A stretch of 64,000 nucleotides of DNA from DSUN01 sp035527715 (GTDB lineage Bacteria > Planctomycetota > PUPC01 > DSUN01), in NCBI GenBank assembly GCA_035527715.1, contig DATKZY010000254.1:1-64000 (forward strand), read 5' to 3'. The notes under the pieces were generated by a model. It saw nothing but the letters and a program-made list of their open reading frames with translations. It ran no database searches and was not told the DNA's origin. Shown one piece after another: positions 7,636 to 16,649 of the stretch. Position 1 is the first letter of the stretch. The number at the start of each line of letters is the position of its first letter. Position numbers and translations under genes: made by a program.

Positions 7636-9024
7636 CTACACGAGTTCCTTCAGGCGGCCGCCGATCTGGTAGCCCTCGTCGGCGGAGGGCGTGACGCGGA
7701 TGGCCATGCCCTGGGGATGCCGCAGCGTTCCCTCGGGGTCTATGCCCAGCAGCTCGTACATCGTGCCGATCAGGTCCCACGGGTAGACCGGGCGGTCCTT
7801 GACGTGCTCTCCCGTGGCATCGGACGCGCCGACCACGCGGCCGCCCTTGAAGCCGCCGCCGGCGACCACCGCCGAGAACACGGCGCCGAAGTGGTGCCGG
7901 CCGCCATTCCACGGGGACTTCATGTCCACCTTCGGCGTCCTGCCGAACTCGCCGCCGCACCAGACGATCGTGCTGTCGAGCAGGCCTCGGCCGCTCAGGT
8001 CCTCCAGAAGCGTGGACATGCCCTTGTCGAGCTCGGGGAGCTTGCGGCGCATGGCCGGGAAGTGGTCCTTATGGGTGTCCCACCCGCCGTAGTTGATGGT
8101 GACGTAGGGGATGCCGCGCTCGACGAGGCGGCGCGCCACGAGGCACGACTGCCCGAAGGAGCTGCGGCCGTACTGCTCCCGCAGGGTCGCCTCCTCCTCC
8201 GAGAGGTCGAAGACTTTGCCTGCCTCGCCCAGGATCAGGTCGTATGCCTGCTCCTCGGCCTTCGTGAGCGGCTCGAGCCGTGGGTTGCCCTTCAGGGCTC
8301 GGCCGAAGGAGTCGAGGTTGTGCAGCAGGTCGCGGCGGGCCTCCTGCCGCTCACGCGAGATGCCCGGGGCGGTGATGCCCTCGACGAGGAACACCGGCCT
8401 GGCCGGGTCGCCGCCGGTGGCGAAGGGCTTGTAGCGCGAGCCCAGGAAGCCCGCCTCGGAGAAGCGGCCCTGCGGCTGGGTCACCACGATGTAGGGCGGA
8501 ATCAGCCCCTTGTAGCCCGCGTTGTAGCCCTTGAAGTACGACACGACGGCGCCGAAGCTCGGGTAGACGATCCTGCCGCCGGGCTGGCGGCCCGTCTGGA
8601 CCATGTAGGCGGCCGTCTCGTGGCCGTTGTTGCCGTGGGTCATGCTGCGGATGATCGAGTACTTGTCGGCGTGCTGGGCCAGCAGGGGCAGCAGGGAGCC
8701 AATCCGGATCCCGTCCACGTTGGTCGGGAGCGTCTCCTTGAGCGGGCCGGTGTAGTCCTCGCCGGCGTCGGGCTTGGGGTCGAAGGTGTCGGTGTGTGGC
8801 GGCCCGCCCCACATCCAGATCTGGATGACGGCTTTGGCCTTCGCGGCCGGCACGGCCGCGGCGGCGGGCCGGCCCAGCGGGCCGGCGAGCAGCAGCCCGG
8901 CCGCGCCGCACAAGCCGCCGCGCAAGGCCGCGCGGCGCGAGACCGGCGCACCGCCCGCTCCCGGCAGAGCCGTCCCCAAGCCCGCGATCGAACGCCCCGT
9001 GCCCGAGTCGCGTTCCGTGCTCAT
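7636..9024 (-). CDS. DUF1501 domain protein, Tat-exported
   Basis: A 462-residue member of the DUF1501 family, distantly related to the alkaline phosphatase/sulfatase fold. The N-terminus has SRRAALRGGL followed by a hydrophobic stretch, a likely twin-arginine signal. Typical family segments are visible: IQIWMWGGPPHTDTFDPK, SMTHGNNGHETA, YVTINYGGWDTHKDHF, WCGGEFGRTP and NGGRHHF; these hold the histidines and aspartates expected to bind metal. No activity is established for the family. It sits between the DUF1549/DUF1553 gene (30 bases upstream) and the PPC gene in one minus-strand operon, the usual arrangement in Planctomycetota and Verrucomicrobiota. Confidence 0.92.
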   Translation of the reverse strand: MSTERDSGTGRSIAGLGTALPGAGGAPVSRRAALRGGLCGAAGLLLAGPLGRPAAAAVPAAKAKAVIQIWMWGGPPHTDTFDPKPDAGEDYTGPLKETLPTNVDGIRIGSLLPLLAQHADKYSIIRSMTHGNNGHETAAYMVQTGRQPGGRIVYPSFGAVVSYFKGYNAGYKGLIPPYIVVTQPQGRFSEAGFLGSRYKPFATGGDPARPVFLVEGITAPGISRERQEARRDLLHNLDSFGRALKGNPRLEPLTKAEEQAYDLILGEAGKVFDLSEEEATLREQYGRSSFGQSCLVARRLVERGIPYVTINYGGWDTHKDHFPAMRRKLPELDKGMSTLLEDLSGRGLLDSTIVWCGGEFGRTPKVDMKSPWNGGRHHFGAVFSAVVAGGGFKGGRVVGASDATGEHVKDRPVYPWDLIGTMYELLGIDPEGTLRHPQGMAIRVTPSADEGYQIGGRLKELV

Positions 9025-9054
9025 GTTCTCACCTCGCCTTTCGCGCCCTGCGGC

Positions 9055-10635
9055 TCAATGCCGGTAGAGAAACTCCGCGCTGTTGATCAGCGCCCAGGCA
9101 AGGTCCACCAGGGCCTCCGGGCCCTTCGCCTCGCCCGACTGGCCGTAGGCCTTCACAATCGCCAGCTCCTCGTCCGTTGGGAAACGAGAGAGGAAGGTCA
9201 GGTACAGCTCGGTTACGGCGCTCCGCTGGCTCATGCCGCTGGCCGCCAGCAGCGGCGCAAGGGTCTTGCTCTCGCCGATCTTCCGCCGGATGTGGCTCGA
9301 ATTGAGCAGGTGCAGACGCTGGGCCGGCGAGGGCATGTTGTTCCGCTCCGCCTCCAAGCCGGTGTCGCGCGGCGGACGGCCGAACATTTCGAGGAAGGCG
9401 CTCGTGATGCTGCCATCGGGCAGCGCGATGGAGCGCTGCCATGCCGGAATGAACGTGAACGGCTCGGGGATGGGGCTTGAGTACTGCTCCGTGGTCCCCG
9501 TGATCTGGCACAGCGCGTCAATGAGCACCTCGGCATCGAGGCGGCGGATGGCGTAGAAGGCGAAGTTGGCCTCGGCGTCGGCGTGCTTGCTTCGGGGGAT
9601 GGCGGAGAGCTGATAGGTCCTCGAGTTCAGGATCAGCCGATACACGTGCTTCAGGTCGTACTTGGCCGCGACCAGCTCCTTCTCGAGGTGCGCGAGCAGC
9701 TCGGGGTTGCTCGGCGGATTGTCGGGGCGGATGTCGTCCGGCTCGTCAATGATGCCGCGCCCCTGGAGCCAGTACCAGATGCGGTTCACGACGTTGCGCG
9801 CGAACCAGGGGTTCTCGGGCCGGATGAGCCAGTCGGCGAAGACCTCGCGGGGATCGGTGTCGGGCGGAAGCGGCGTGGGCGTCCCGTCCGGGAAGGCCGC
9901 GGCCTTGGCCGCGCCCGACGCCGCGTCCTTGGCGGCCTTCACGCGGTCGAAGAAGACGATCTCCTCCTTCCACTCCTGCGTGCCCTTGAACCCGACCTGG
10001 GAGAAGAGGACCGCCATGCCGGCCAGGCGGCCCTTGTCCCACTTCTCCGCGCGCGCGCCCAGGAGCGTGAGGGCCACCGCCTTGGCCAGCGCCTCCGGCT
10101 CCTTGGTCTGAGTCGCGCGGTAGAAGTTCACCTGCGGCACGCGGAAGTTGCTGCCGCTCGCCGTGAGCAGCTCCCGCGCGAACCGGTCGTACGGCAGGTT
10201 GCTCTTGACGCTCGCGCGAATCCAGCGGTAGTAGGCCATCGCCGCGTTGGGCCACAGGTTGATCGGGAACTCGGCCTTGACCCGCAGCAGATCGCCCCAC
10301 TTCATCGTCCAGTAGTCGGCGAACTCCTCCCGCTCGAGGAGCTGATCGATCAGCGCACTGCGCTTGTTCGGCGACTTGTCCGCCAGGAACTGCCGCGTCT
10401 CCTTGGGCGTGGGCAGCGTGCCGATGACGTCGAGGTAGGCCCGCCGGACGAACACCTCGTCGCTGCACGCCTCCGCCGGCGGGATGCCCAGCTTCTCCAG
10501 CCTGCCGAAGACCACCTCGTCAATGCCGGTTCGGGGAGACGTGTCGCGAGGGTGCTCACGAGGGGTCTCGGGCTCCCCGCCCGCGCACGCGCCGGCCAGG
10601 GCGGCCACCACGACAGCCGTGGCAATCCTGAGCAT
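9055..10635 (-). CDS. DUF1549/DUF1553 (PSCyt2/PSD1) lipoprotein
   Basis: A 526-residue protein. The start is a likely lipoprotein signal with lipobox ALAGAC. DUF1549 follows (EVFVRRAYLDVIGTLPT, LLEREEFADYWTMKWGDLL), then DUF1553 (PWFARNVVNRIWYWLQGRGI, LILNSRTYQLS, and near the end RLHLLNSSHIRRKIG and LYLTFLSRFPTDEEL). Many homologues carry an N-terminal cytochrome-c-like PSCyt1 domain and are 700-1000 residues long. This one has no CxxCH and is compact. It is first in the operon with the DUF1501 and PPC genes and has a good promoter just upstream. The role is unknown; the gene pair is typical of Planctomycetota with large glycan-degrading repertoires. Confidence 0.9.
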   Translation of the reverse strand: MLRIATAVVVAALAGACAGGEPETPREHPRDTSPRTGIDEVVFGRLEKLGIPPAEACSDEVFVRRAYLDVIGTLPTPKETRQFLADKSPNKRSALIDQLLEREEFADYWTMKWGDLLRVKAEFPINLWPNAAMAYYRWIRASVKSNLPYDRFARELLTASGSNFRVPQVNFYRATQTKEPEALAKAVALTLLGARAEKWDKGRLAGMAVLFSQVGFKGTQEWKEEIVFFDRVKAAKDAASGAAKAAAFPDGTPTPLPPDTDPREVFADWLIRPENPWFARNVVNRIWYWLQGRGIIDEPDDIRPDNPPSNPELLAHLEKELVAAKYDLKHVYRLILNSRTYQLSAIPRSKHADAEANFAFYAIRRLDAEVLIDALCQITGTTEQYSSPIPEPFTFIPAWQRSIALPDGSITSAFLEMFGRPPRDTGLEAERNNMPSPAQRLHLLNSSHIRRKIGESKTLAPLLAASGMSQRSAVTELYLTFLSRFPTDEELAIVKAYGQSGEAKGPEALVDLAWALINSAEFLYRH

Positions 10636-10664
10636 CCCTGTGACCCTCGCTTACAGTAAACACT

Positions 10665-10693
10665 ACTATAGCACGATCTGGGCGGCATGTAAA
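10665..10693 (-). promoter_or_regulatory. Promoter of the DUF1549-DUF1501-PPC operon
   Basis: On the minus strand: TTTACA (10693-10688), 17 bases, TATAGT (10670-10665). Transcription would begin about 20-25 bases before the ATG at 10635. Confidence 0.65.
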
Positions 10694-10768
10694 GGGCTTC
10701 GACCCGCGCTTGCGTTCCGGCGGCCGGGGGTGTTTACTGGCGCCCACAACCCTCAGGAGAACCACGCG

Positions 10769-12511
10769 ATGAGGAAGCGCCTTGCCTGCCCCCTGGCCGT
10801 CCTCGTGTCGCTCGGGGCGACGTGCCTCGCCGGCGCACGGCCACACCCCCTGCTGGAGCGGAACGCCGTCGTCGAGACCGACGTGATGGTGCCGATGCGC
10901 GACGGCGTGAAGCTGGCGACCGACCTCGTGCGCCCGAAGGGCGAAGGCAAGTTCCCCGTCATCCTCACGCGCACGCCCTACCGCAAGAACCTCGGGCCGG
11001 CGGGCATGGCCGTCGCCGCCGGCTACGCCTTCGCGTGCCAGGACGTCCGCGGGCGCTTCGCCAGCGAGGGCGACCACCGCCCGTTCCTCGACGACCCGAA
11101 CGACGCCTTCGACACCATCGCCTGGCTCGCCAGGCAGCCTTGGTGCGACGGCAACGTGGGGATGATGGGCGGCAGCTACGTGGGCTACACCCAGCTCGCC
11201 GCCGCCATGACCAGGCCCCCTGCCCTCCGCTGCATCCTGCCCGGCGTGCCGCCATCCGACTTCGACCACCGCGTGGCCTTCTTCGGCGGCGCGCTCCGCC
11301 AGGAGCTCGTCCAAGGCTGGCTCATCGGCCAGGCCTGGTCGAGCCAGCGCGTCCAGCGCAAGCAGGCGCCCGCCGAGGAACTCCAGAAGTGGCAGCCCCA
11401 CCGCAACTTCATGCAGTGGTGCTGGCACCTGCCCCTCACCGACCCCGGCCCCCTCACCGTCGGCGGCCCCGGCTACGTGAACTACTGGCTCGACGGCGTG
11501 CGGAACTGGGAGAAGCCCGGCCTCTGGCGCGACATCAGCGCCGTGCAGCGCGCCGAGGACATCCAGGTGCCCGTCTGCATCACCGCGGGCTTCTACGACA
11601 TCTTCACCCAGGAGAACCTCGACCTGCTCCTCGCCCTCCGCACCCGCGGCGGAAGCGACCTGGCCCGCAAGCACAGCCACATCCTCATCGGCCCCTGGCC
11701 ACATGGCATCGGCTCGGCGGCCGGCGACGCCAACTTCCCCTCCGCCCGCAGCGCCCTCGGCGGCATCCAGGAAAGATGGTTCGCACGCTGGCTCAAGAAC
11801 CAGCCGAACGACGCCGACAAGTGGCCGCCCATCCGCGCCTACATCATGGGCCAGGACCGCTGGCTCGACACCGACACCTGGCCCCCCGCCGCGAGCAAGC
11901 CGACGAAGCTCTACCTCGCCAAGGGCAAGCTCGCCCCCGAGCCGCCGAAGCAGGACGAAGCGCCCTCCGCCTTCACCTACGACCCCGCCAAGCCCGTCCC
12001 TACCCTCGGCGGCAACAACCTGATCATCCCCAAGGGAATGAAGGACCACCGCAAGAACGCCGAGCGGCCCGACGTGCGGCAGTTCCTCACCGAGCCGCTC
12101 GACCGCGACCTCGCCGTCGTCGGCACGATGCGCGCGCACCTCTTCGTGTCGTCGAGCGCGCCCGACACCGACTTCACGGCCATGCTCCTCGACGTCCGCC
12201 CCGACGGCTATCAGGCGAACATCCAGGACGGCATTGTGCGCTGCCGCTACCGCGAGGGCCGCGGCAAGCCGAAGCTCCTGAAGCCTGGCGAAGTCGTCGA
12301 GGTCGAGATTGACCTGTGGAGCACCGCCTACGTCTTCAAGAAGGGCAACCGCATCGCACTGCACATCAGCAGCAGCAACTTCCCCCGCTTCGACCGCAAC
12401 CTCAACGTCGCCGACCATCCCGCCTCCTGGGCAAAGCCCCAGGCAGCCGAGAACAAGCTCTACCACGACCCCGCCCACGCGTCCTACGTGGAGCTATCGG
12501 TGCTGCCGTGA
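10769..12511 (+). CDS. CocE/NonD family (X-Pro dipeptidyl-peptidase-like) hydrolase, exported
   Basis: A 580-residue serine hydrolase. The ATG at 10769 has CAGGAGA nine bases upstream and starts a signal peptide (MRKRLACPLAVLVSL, cleavage near LAGA); the frame runs further upstream without support. The alpha/beta-hydrolase core begins at VMVPMRDGVKLATDLVRP. The nucleophile is in GGSYVGYTQ, the acid is probably in AGFYDIF and the histidine in GPWPHG. The C-terminal jelly-roll domain typical of CocE and PepX follows (AHLFVSSSAPDTDF to ALHISSSNFPRF). Family members cleave acyl esters, amides or X-Pro peptides; the substrate here cannot be told. It diverges from the DUF1549 operon across a 133-base gap, in which only a weak plus-strand promoter (TTGCGT-17-TTTACT, 10710-10738) is visible. 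Confidence 0.9.
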   Translation: MRKRLACPLAVLVSLGATCLAGARPHPLLERNAVVETDVMVPMRDGVKLATDLVRPKGEGKFPVILTRTPYRKNLGPAGMAVAAGYAFACQDVRGRFASEGDHRPFLDDPNDAFDTIAWLARQPWCDGNVGMMGGSYVGYTQLAAAMTRPPALRCILPGVPPSDFDHRVAFFGGALRQELVQGWLIGQAWSSQRVQRKQAPAEELQKWQPHRNFMQWCWHLPLTDPGPLTVGGPGYVNYWLDGVRNWEKPGLWRDISAVQRAEDIQVPVCITAGFYDIFTQENLDLLLALRTRGGSDLARKHSHILIGPWPHGIGSAAGDANFPSARSALGGIQERWFARWLKNQPNDADKWPPIRAYIMGQDRWLDTDTWPPAASKPTKLYLAKGKLAPEPPKQDEAPSAFTYDPAKPVPTLGGNNLIIPKGMKDHRKNAERPDVRQFLTEPLDRDLAVVGTMRAHLFVSSSAPDTDFTAMLLDVRPDGYQANIQDGIVRCRYREGRGKPKLLKPGEVVEVEIDLWSTAYVFKKGNRIALHISSSNFPRFDRNLNVADHPASWAKPQAAENKLYHDPAHASYVELSVLP

Positions 12512-12595
12512 CCCGTTCGGGAATCAGGCATGGTATCCCCACAGCTCAGGCAGACCATGTGCCTGGCACGAATGGGGAATGAAAAGGACCACCGG

Positions 12596-14617
12596 ATGAC
12601 TCACAACAACACAACGAAACATGCGATCGCGTCACAGCGGCCGAAGACACAAGGAGCAGGCCTGCCGTGCTTCATCCACGGCATGATATCCCTGCTCGTC
12701 TCCGGGGCGGCGTATGCCGATGCATTGGTCCAGGGCCCGCTGCCGCTGCCCGGTCCGCTCCAACACATCTCTCCCGGCGACATCCGGGTAGGCGGCGAGA
12801 TCGGTCGCCGGATCGACCTCACTATCGAGAAGAACCTCCTCGCCCTCGACTACGAGAAGGACTTCCTGAGGCCGTTCCGGGAACCCGTCGCCTGTCCCCG
12901 CTCCGCCTCTGACCGGGAGGCATTCAACAAATCGGGCCGTAAATTGTTCAACGGTCTTGGCGAGACGATCGATGCCGCGGTCTATTTCGCGGCATACTCC
13001 AAGGATCCGCGGGTGCTCCAGCTCAAAGATCGCCTCATCAATGCCGTGCTCAAGACCCAACGCGACGACGGCTACATCGGCCAATTCACGCCCACCGAAG
13101 GCAACCGCCAATTCTTCGATGGTTTTGCGGCCGAGGACGTGGCTTTCCTGTGCCTCGGGCTCGCGAATGACGCAGTACTGTTCGGCAGGCCCGATTCACT
13201 CGATGCCGCCAAGAAGCTGCTGTGCTGCTTCACGGACGCGCAGAAGCATTACGAACATGCCAAGGGCTACAACTACAGCGCGATCAGCCTGTGCGAGGCC
13301 GCCCTGGTTCTTTACCGGCTCACCGGCGAGAGAGAATACCTCGATATCGCCCGGCACACGGTACTGGGGCCCGAGCGCACCTCCCAGGCCGCCTCCCTGC
13401 TGGAATGGGGCGACGACCCGCCCTTCGACCGGGGCTGGGACGACGCGAGGAAGAAGGACGAGCCGGATGCGGTCACGGATGCCACGGGGCGCGAGAAGCG
13501 CCGCATCTGGCACGTCTATCGGCATCTGGACCGCATGGTGACTCAGATGCTGCTCGACCGCGTGGCCCCCGACCCGCGGTACCTGAGGATGACGCGTACC
13601 ATTCGTGAAGCGTTGACCCGACCCCGGCGCGCCGGCATGTCGATCACGGGCGGCATGGGCAGCCACGAGGGCTGGTCCGAAGATCAGGATCCTCACGGCC
13701 ACGCCGAGTCGTGCGCGTCGGCCTACAGCGTCCGGTTTTTCGAGGAGCTCATCAACCTCGATGAGGACCTCCGCCAGGGCGATCTGATGGAGCGGGTCAT
13801 TTACAACACCCTGTTCGCCGCCCAAGACCCCGCCGGGCGCCAACTGCGATACTTCACGCCGTTCAGCGACAAGAGAATCTATTACACGTCCGATCTCTAC
13901 TGCTGCCCCGGCAACTTCCGCCGCGGCATCTCCCGCCTGCCCCTGAGCGTGCTCTACCGTTTTCGGAACGGTGTCGCGATCAACCTCTACACCCCGTGCA
14001 ACGCGAGCGTCGCCCTCGCGGGAAACGTTACAGTGAAGGTTTCCCAAGAGACCCGGTATCCCAACGACGGCACCATTCGCATCGCCATCTCCCCATCCAA
14101 GCCAGCGACGTTCCCCGTTCACCTCCGCCTCCCGCGTTGGTGCGCGGGTCCCCAGGTTTCCGTGAATGGCAAGCCCGTGCGCGGCGCAGCCATCCAGCGC
14201 GAGTGGCGGGAGGGCGACCGTATCGAACTGTCGCTGCCGATGCGGTGGCGCTGGGTCGCGGGCCGCGATCTTCAGGCCGGGCGCTGCGCCCTCATGCGCG
14301 GCCCGGTCGTGTACTGCCTGTCGCGTTCGAAGAATTCCCTGCCCGAGAAGATGCGGCTCCGTGACATCACCCTCGATCCCGCATCGGTGACGGCGCCGCA
14401 GCCCGACACCACCATCCGACCCGATGGCCTCCGGTGCCGTGTCAAGGGCTGGTCCCCCGGAAAACCCCTCGCCGGGGAACCCGATCTCGAGCTGGCACTC
14501 ACGGAATTCCCCGACCCGACCGGCGAGGAAATCTACTTCCGGCTGTCCGATCCCGAGCCGGCGGCCGGAGACGAGTTGGTCGAAAGAGAACCCGCCCGTC
14601 GCGGCCCGCATCATTGA
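12596..14617 (+). CDS. GH127 family beta-L-arabinofuranosidase-like protein (DUF1680)
   Basis: A 673-residue putative glycosidase. The ATG at 12596 has AAGGA seven bases upstream. A hydrophobic stretch (MISLLVSGAAYADA) about 30 residues in suggests export, with a long n-region, or a start nearer to it. An alpha/alpha-barrel domain is followed by beta-sandwich domains. Family zinc-site residues are visible: glutamate and cysteine in AESCAS (after GGMGSHEGW) and the Cys pair in YCCPGN, matching the Glu and three Cys that bind zinc in characterised GH127 enzymes. It would remove beta-L-arabinofuranose or a related sugar from plant-type glycans. The following sulfatase and preceding hydrolase suggest a polysaccharide-use neighbourhood. 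Confidence 0.85.
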   Translation: MTHNNTTKHAIASQRPKTQGAGLPCFIHGMISLLVSGAAYADALVQGPLPLPGPLQHISPGDIRVGGEIGRRIDLTIEKNLLALDYEKDFLRPFREPVACPRSASDREAFNKSGRKLFNGLGETIDAAVYFAAYSKDPRVLQLKDRLINAVLKTQRDDGYIGQFTPTEGNRQFFDGFAAEDVAFLCLGLANDAVLFGRPDSLDAAKKLLCCFTDAQKHYEHAKGYNYSAISLCEAALVLYRLTGEREYLDIARHTVLGPERTSQAASLLEWGDDPPFDRGWDDARKKDEPDAVTDATGREKRRIWHVYRHLDRMVTQMLLDRVAPDPRYLRMTRTIREALTRPRRAGMSITGGMGSHEGWSEDQDPHGHAESCASAYSVRFFEELINLDEDLRQGDLMERVIYNTLFAAQDPAGRQLRYFTPFSDKRIYYTSDLYCCPGNFRRGISRLPLSVLYRFRNGVAINLYTPCNASVALAGNVTVKVSQETRYPNDGTIRIAISPSKPATFPVHLRLPRWCAGPQVSVNGKPVRGAAIQREWREGDRIELSLPMRWRWVAGRDLQAGRCALMRGPVVYCLSRSKNSLPEKMRLRDITLDPASVTAPQPDTTIRPDGLRCRVKGWSPGKPLAGEPDLELALTEFPDPTGEEIYFRLSDPEPAAGDELVEREPARRGPHH

Positions 14618-14690
14618 CGGAGATGCGGCGCCAGGCACCTTGACCTTGAAGAGGCGTACGCTGCTGTTGCTGCATGTCTTGGAGGGGAAG

Positions 14691-14751
14691 TGGTGTCAGG
14701 TCTTTACTTTTTACTATCTCCGACAAAGTAGAAAGTAAAGACCTGACACCA
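14691..14751. repeat. Long palindromic element, copy A (REP/MITE-like)
   Basis: Inverted repeat with 20-base perfect arms (14691-14710 and 14732-14751; core GGTGTCAGGTCTTTACTT) around a 21-base loop. It lies in the 281-base gap between GH127 and the sulfatase, which otherwise holds no gene. The same arms recur at 16461-16519, and a related arm forms the hairpin at 57474-57530. Such elements are often spread by Y1 (RAYT-like) transposases, none of which is in this window. Confidence 0.9.
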
Positions 14752-14898
14752 TCTTGTAAACCGTCTCGCGGGAGCAAGAGACCCTCTTGACAGCGGGAGG
14801 GCACAAGGGTAACCTGATTCTCGGACTCTGCCGGGCGTTCTATCCAGCACTGGACACTGCTTGCACCCGCAAGGGGGTCGCCGCCTGAAGGAGCACCA

Positions 14899-16410
14899 AT
14901 GAAGCCGACAACGCGCCGTGCCTTCCTCGAACGCGCCGGACTCGGTGCGGCAGCGATGGCCCTGCCCAGGTGGCTGATGGCGGCCGAATCGCCGGCGGGA
15001 CGCAAGCCCAACATCGTCTTCCTCCTCACGGACGATCTGGGCTGGGGCGATCCGGCCGTTCAGGGCCATCCCTACATGAAGACGCCCAGCATTGACCGCC
15101 TGGCCCGCGAAGGCGCCGTGTTCCGGCAGTTCTACGTGGCCAACCCCGTGTGCTCTCCCAGCCGCACCGCATTCATGACCAGCCACTACCCCACCCGCCA
15201 CCACGTGCACGGCCATTTCGCCACACACGAGCAGAACGCCGCCCGCGGCATGCCCGACTGGCTCGACCCCAAGGCCACAACCGTTACCGCCCTGCTCAAG
15301 CAGGCCGGCTACATCACCGCGCATTTCGGGAAGTGGCATCTGGGCAGCGGCCCGGGCGCGCCCGCGCCGGGCGAGTATGGCATTGACGTGCACAAGACCG
15401 TCAACTCCAACGGCCCCTCGCTCGGGGAGGAGGCCAAGGAGCCGTATTTCAGGGCCAACTCCACCGACCGCATGGCCGACGAGGCCATTCGCTTCATGCA
15501 GGCCAATAAGGACAAGCCCTTCTACATCAACTTCTGGACGCTTCTGCCCCACGCGCTGCTCAAGCCCACGCCCGAGCAGTTGAGGGTCTACGCCGACCTC
15601 AAGCCCGACCCCGATGCCCCCGCCTTCCAGGGGCCGTACAAGCAGTACCTCAAGGATGCGCCCGACCTGAAGTCGCAGATGCAGGTCTTCTGCGCCTCAG
15701 TCACCGGCCTCGACGCCGGCATCGGCAGGGTGCTCAAGGCCCTGGACGATCTGGGCCTGACCGACAACACGATCGTCGTCTTCTCCAGCGACAATGGGCC
15801 GGAGGACTACCACGTCGGCAACGCCCGCAATGCCGGTGTCGGCTCGCCGGGCCCGTTCAACGGCCGCAAGCGCAGCCTCTACGAGGGCGGCGTCCGCACG
15901 CCGCTCATCGTCCGCTGGCCGGGGCACGTGGCGGCTGGCCGGGTGGACAGCGACTCGGTCATCGCCGGCGTGGACTTCCTTCCCACGATGTGCAAGCTCG
16001 CCGGCGCATCCCTGCCGCCCGACCTCAAGCCCGACGGCGAGGACGTCAGCGACATGCTCACCCACGCCTCCCGCCCGAGGACCACGCCGATCTTCTGGGA
16101 ATGGATCTTCCCCCTGGCGGGCAACCGCAGCTACCGGCCGCCGCAACTCGCCGTCCGCGACGGCAAGTGGAAGCTGTTCATGAACCCCAACGGCTCGCGC
16201 ATCGAGCTCTACGACATCCCCGCCGATCCCGCCGAGGCGACCAATCTGGCGGAAAAGAACCCCGACGTGGTGCAGCGACTCTCGGCTGAGCTGAGAGCCT
16301 GGCACGCCACGCTCCCGCCCAAGCGGCCGCCCGCCGCGGCGAAGGCGGGCAACAAAGGACCGGCAGGCGGGCAACCCAAGACGCCTCGCCGCAAGGCCGG
16401 CGGAAAGTGA
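14899..16410 (+). CDS. Sulfatase, Tat-exported
   Basis: A 503-residue type I sulfatase that hydrolyses sulfate esters, probably on a sulfated glycan in the periplasm. The Tat-type signal has TTRRAFLERAGLGAAAMAL. NIVFLLTDDLGWGD supplies the metal-binding aspartates. The activation motif is CSPSR (in NPVCSPSRTAFMTS), whose cysteine is converted to formylglycine. FGKWHLG and FSSDNGPE are further active-site segments. A Lys/Pro/Ala-rich tail ends the protein. GGAG (14890-14893) lies five bases before the ATG. Identical-arm palindromes flank the gene on both sides (14691-14751, 16461-16519). It lies on the same strand as GH127, but the hairpin between them argues for separate transcription; only a weak TTGACA-17-TAACCT (14787-14815) is seen. 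Confidence 0.94.
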   Translation: MKPTTRRAFLERAGLGAAAMALPRWLMAAESPAGRKPNIVFLLTDDLGWGDPAVQGHPYMKTPSIDRLAREGAVFRQFYVANPVCSPSRTAFMTSHYPTRHHVHGHFATHEQNAARGMPDWLDPKATTVTALLKQAGYITAHFGKWHLGSGPGAPAPGEYGIDVHKTVNSNGPSLGEEAKEPYFRANSTDRMADEAIRFMQANKDKPFYINFWTLLPHALLKPTPEQLRVYADLKPDPDAPAFQGPYKQYLKDAPDLKSQMQVFCASVTGLDAGIGRVLKALDDLGLTDNTIVVFSSDNGPEDYHVGNARNAGVGSPGPFNGRKRSLYEGGVRTPLIVRWPGHVAAGRVDSDSVIAGVDFLPTMCKLAGASLPPDLKPDGEDVSDMLTHASRPRTTPIFWEWIFPLAGNRSYRPPQLAVRDGKWKLFMNPNGSRIELYDIPADPAEATNLAEKNPDVVQRLSAELRAWHATLPPKRPPAAAKAGNKGPAGGQPKTPRRKAGGK

Positions 16411-16460
16411 GGCGGAACAAGGAACCGAAGAGGCTTCAGATGCGGAGGCAGATGAGAATT

Positions 16461-16519
16461 GGTGTCAGGTCTTTACTTCTTACTCTTTTGCACAAAATAA
16501 AAAGTAAAGACCTGACACC
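16461..16519. repeat. Long palindromic element, copy B
   Basis: Arms of 18 perfect bases (16461-16478 and 16502-16519) with the same sequence as copy A, GGTGTCAGGTCTTTACTT. The 23-base loop differs from copy A. It lies just after the sulfatase gene. Confidence 0.9.
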
Positions 16520-16576
16520 GGTCAAGTCAAGAGTGATCCTCTAACGGGGCGGCTGGGGCGTGGCAGATCGGGTTGC

Positions 16577-16605
16577 TTGACTTGGCTCTGGCGCAGGACT
16601 ACAAT
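16577..16605 (+). promoter_or_regulatory. Promoter of nadC
   Basis: TTGACT (16577-16582), 17 bases, TACAAT (16600-16605). The start of transcription would be near 16612, some 40 bases before the nadC start. Confidence 0.7.
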
Positions 16606-16649
16606 CCCCATCGAGGAGCTTCCGCAACGCGCCGAGGGAGAGCGTGCCC

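Noticed and set aside
14691..14751. Rho-independent terminator
   Set aside because: Stem is long and AT-rich at the loop side with no following T run, and the same arms recur elsewhere; better read as a repeat element, though it may still affect transcripts.
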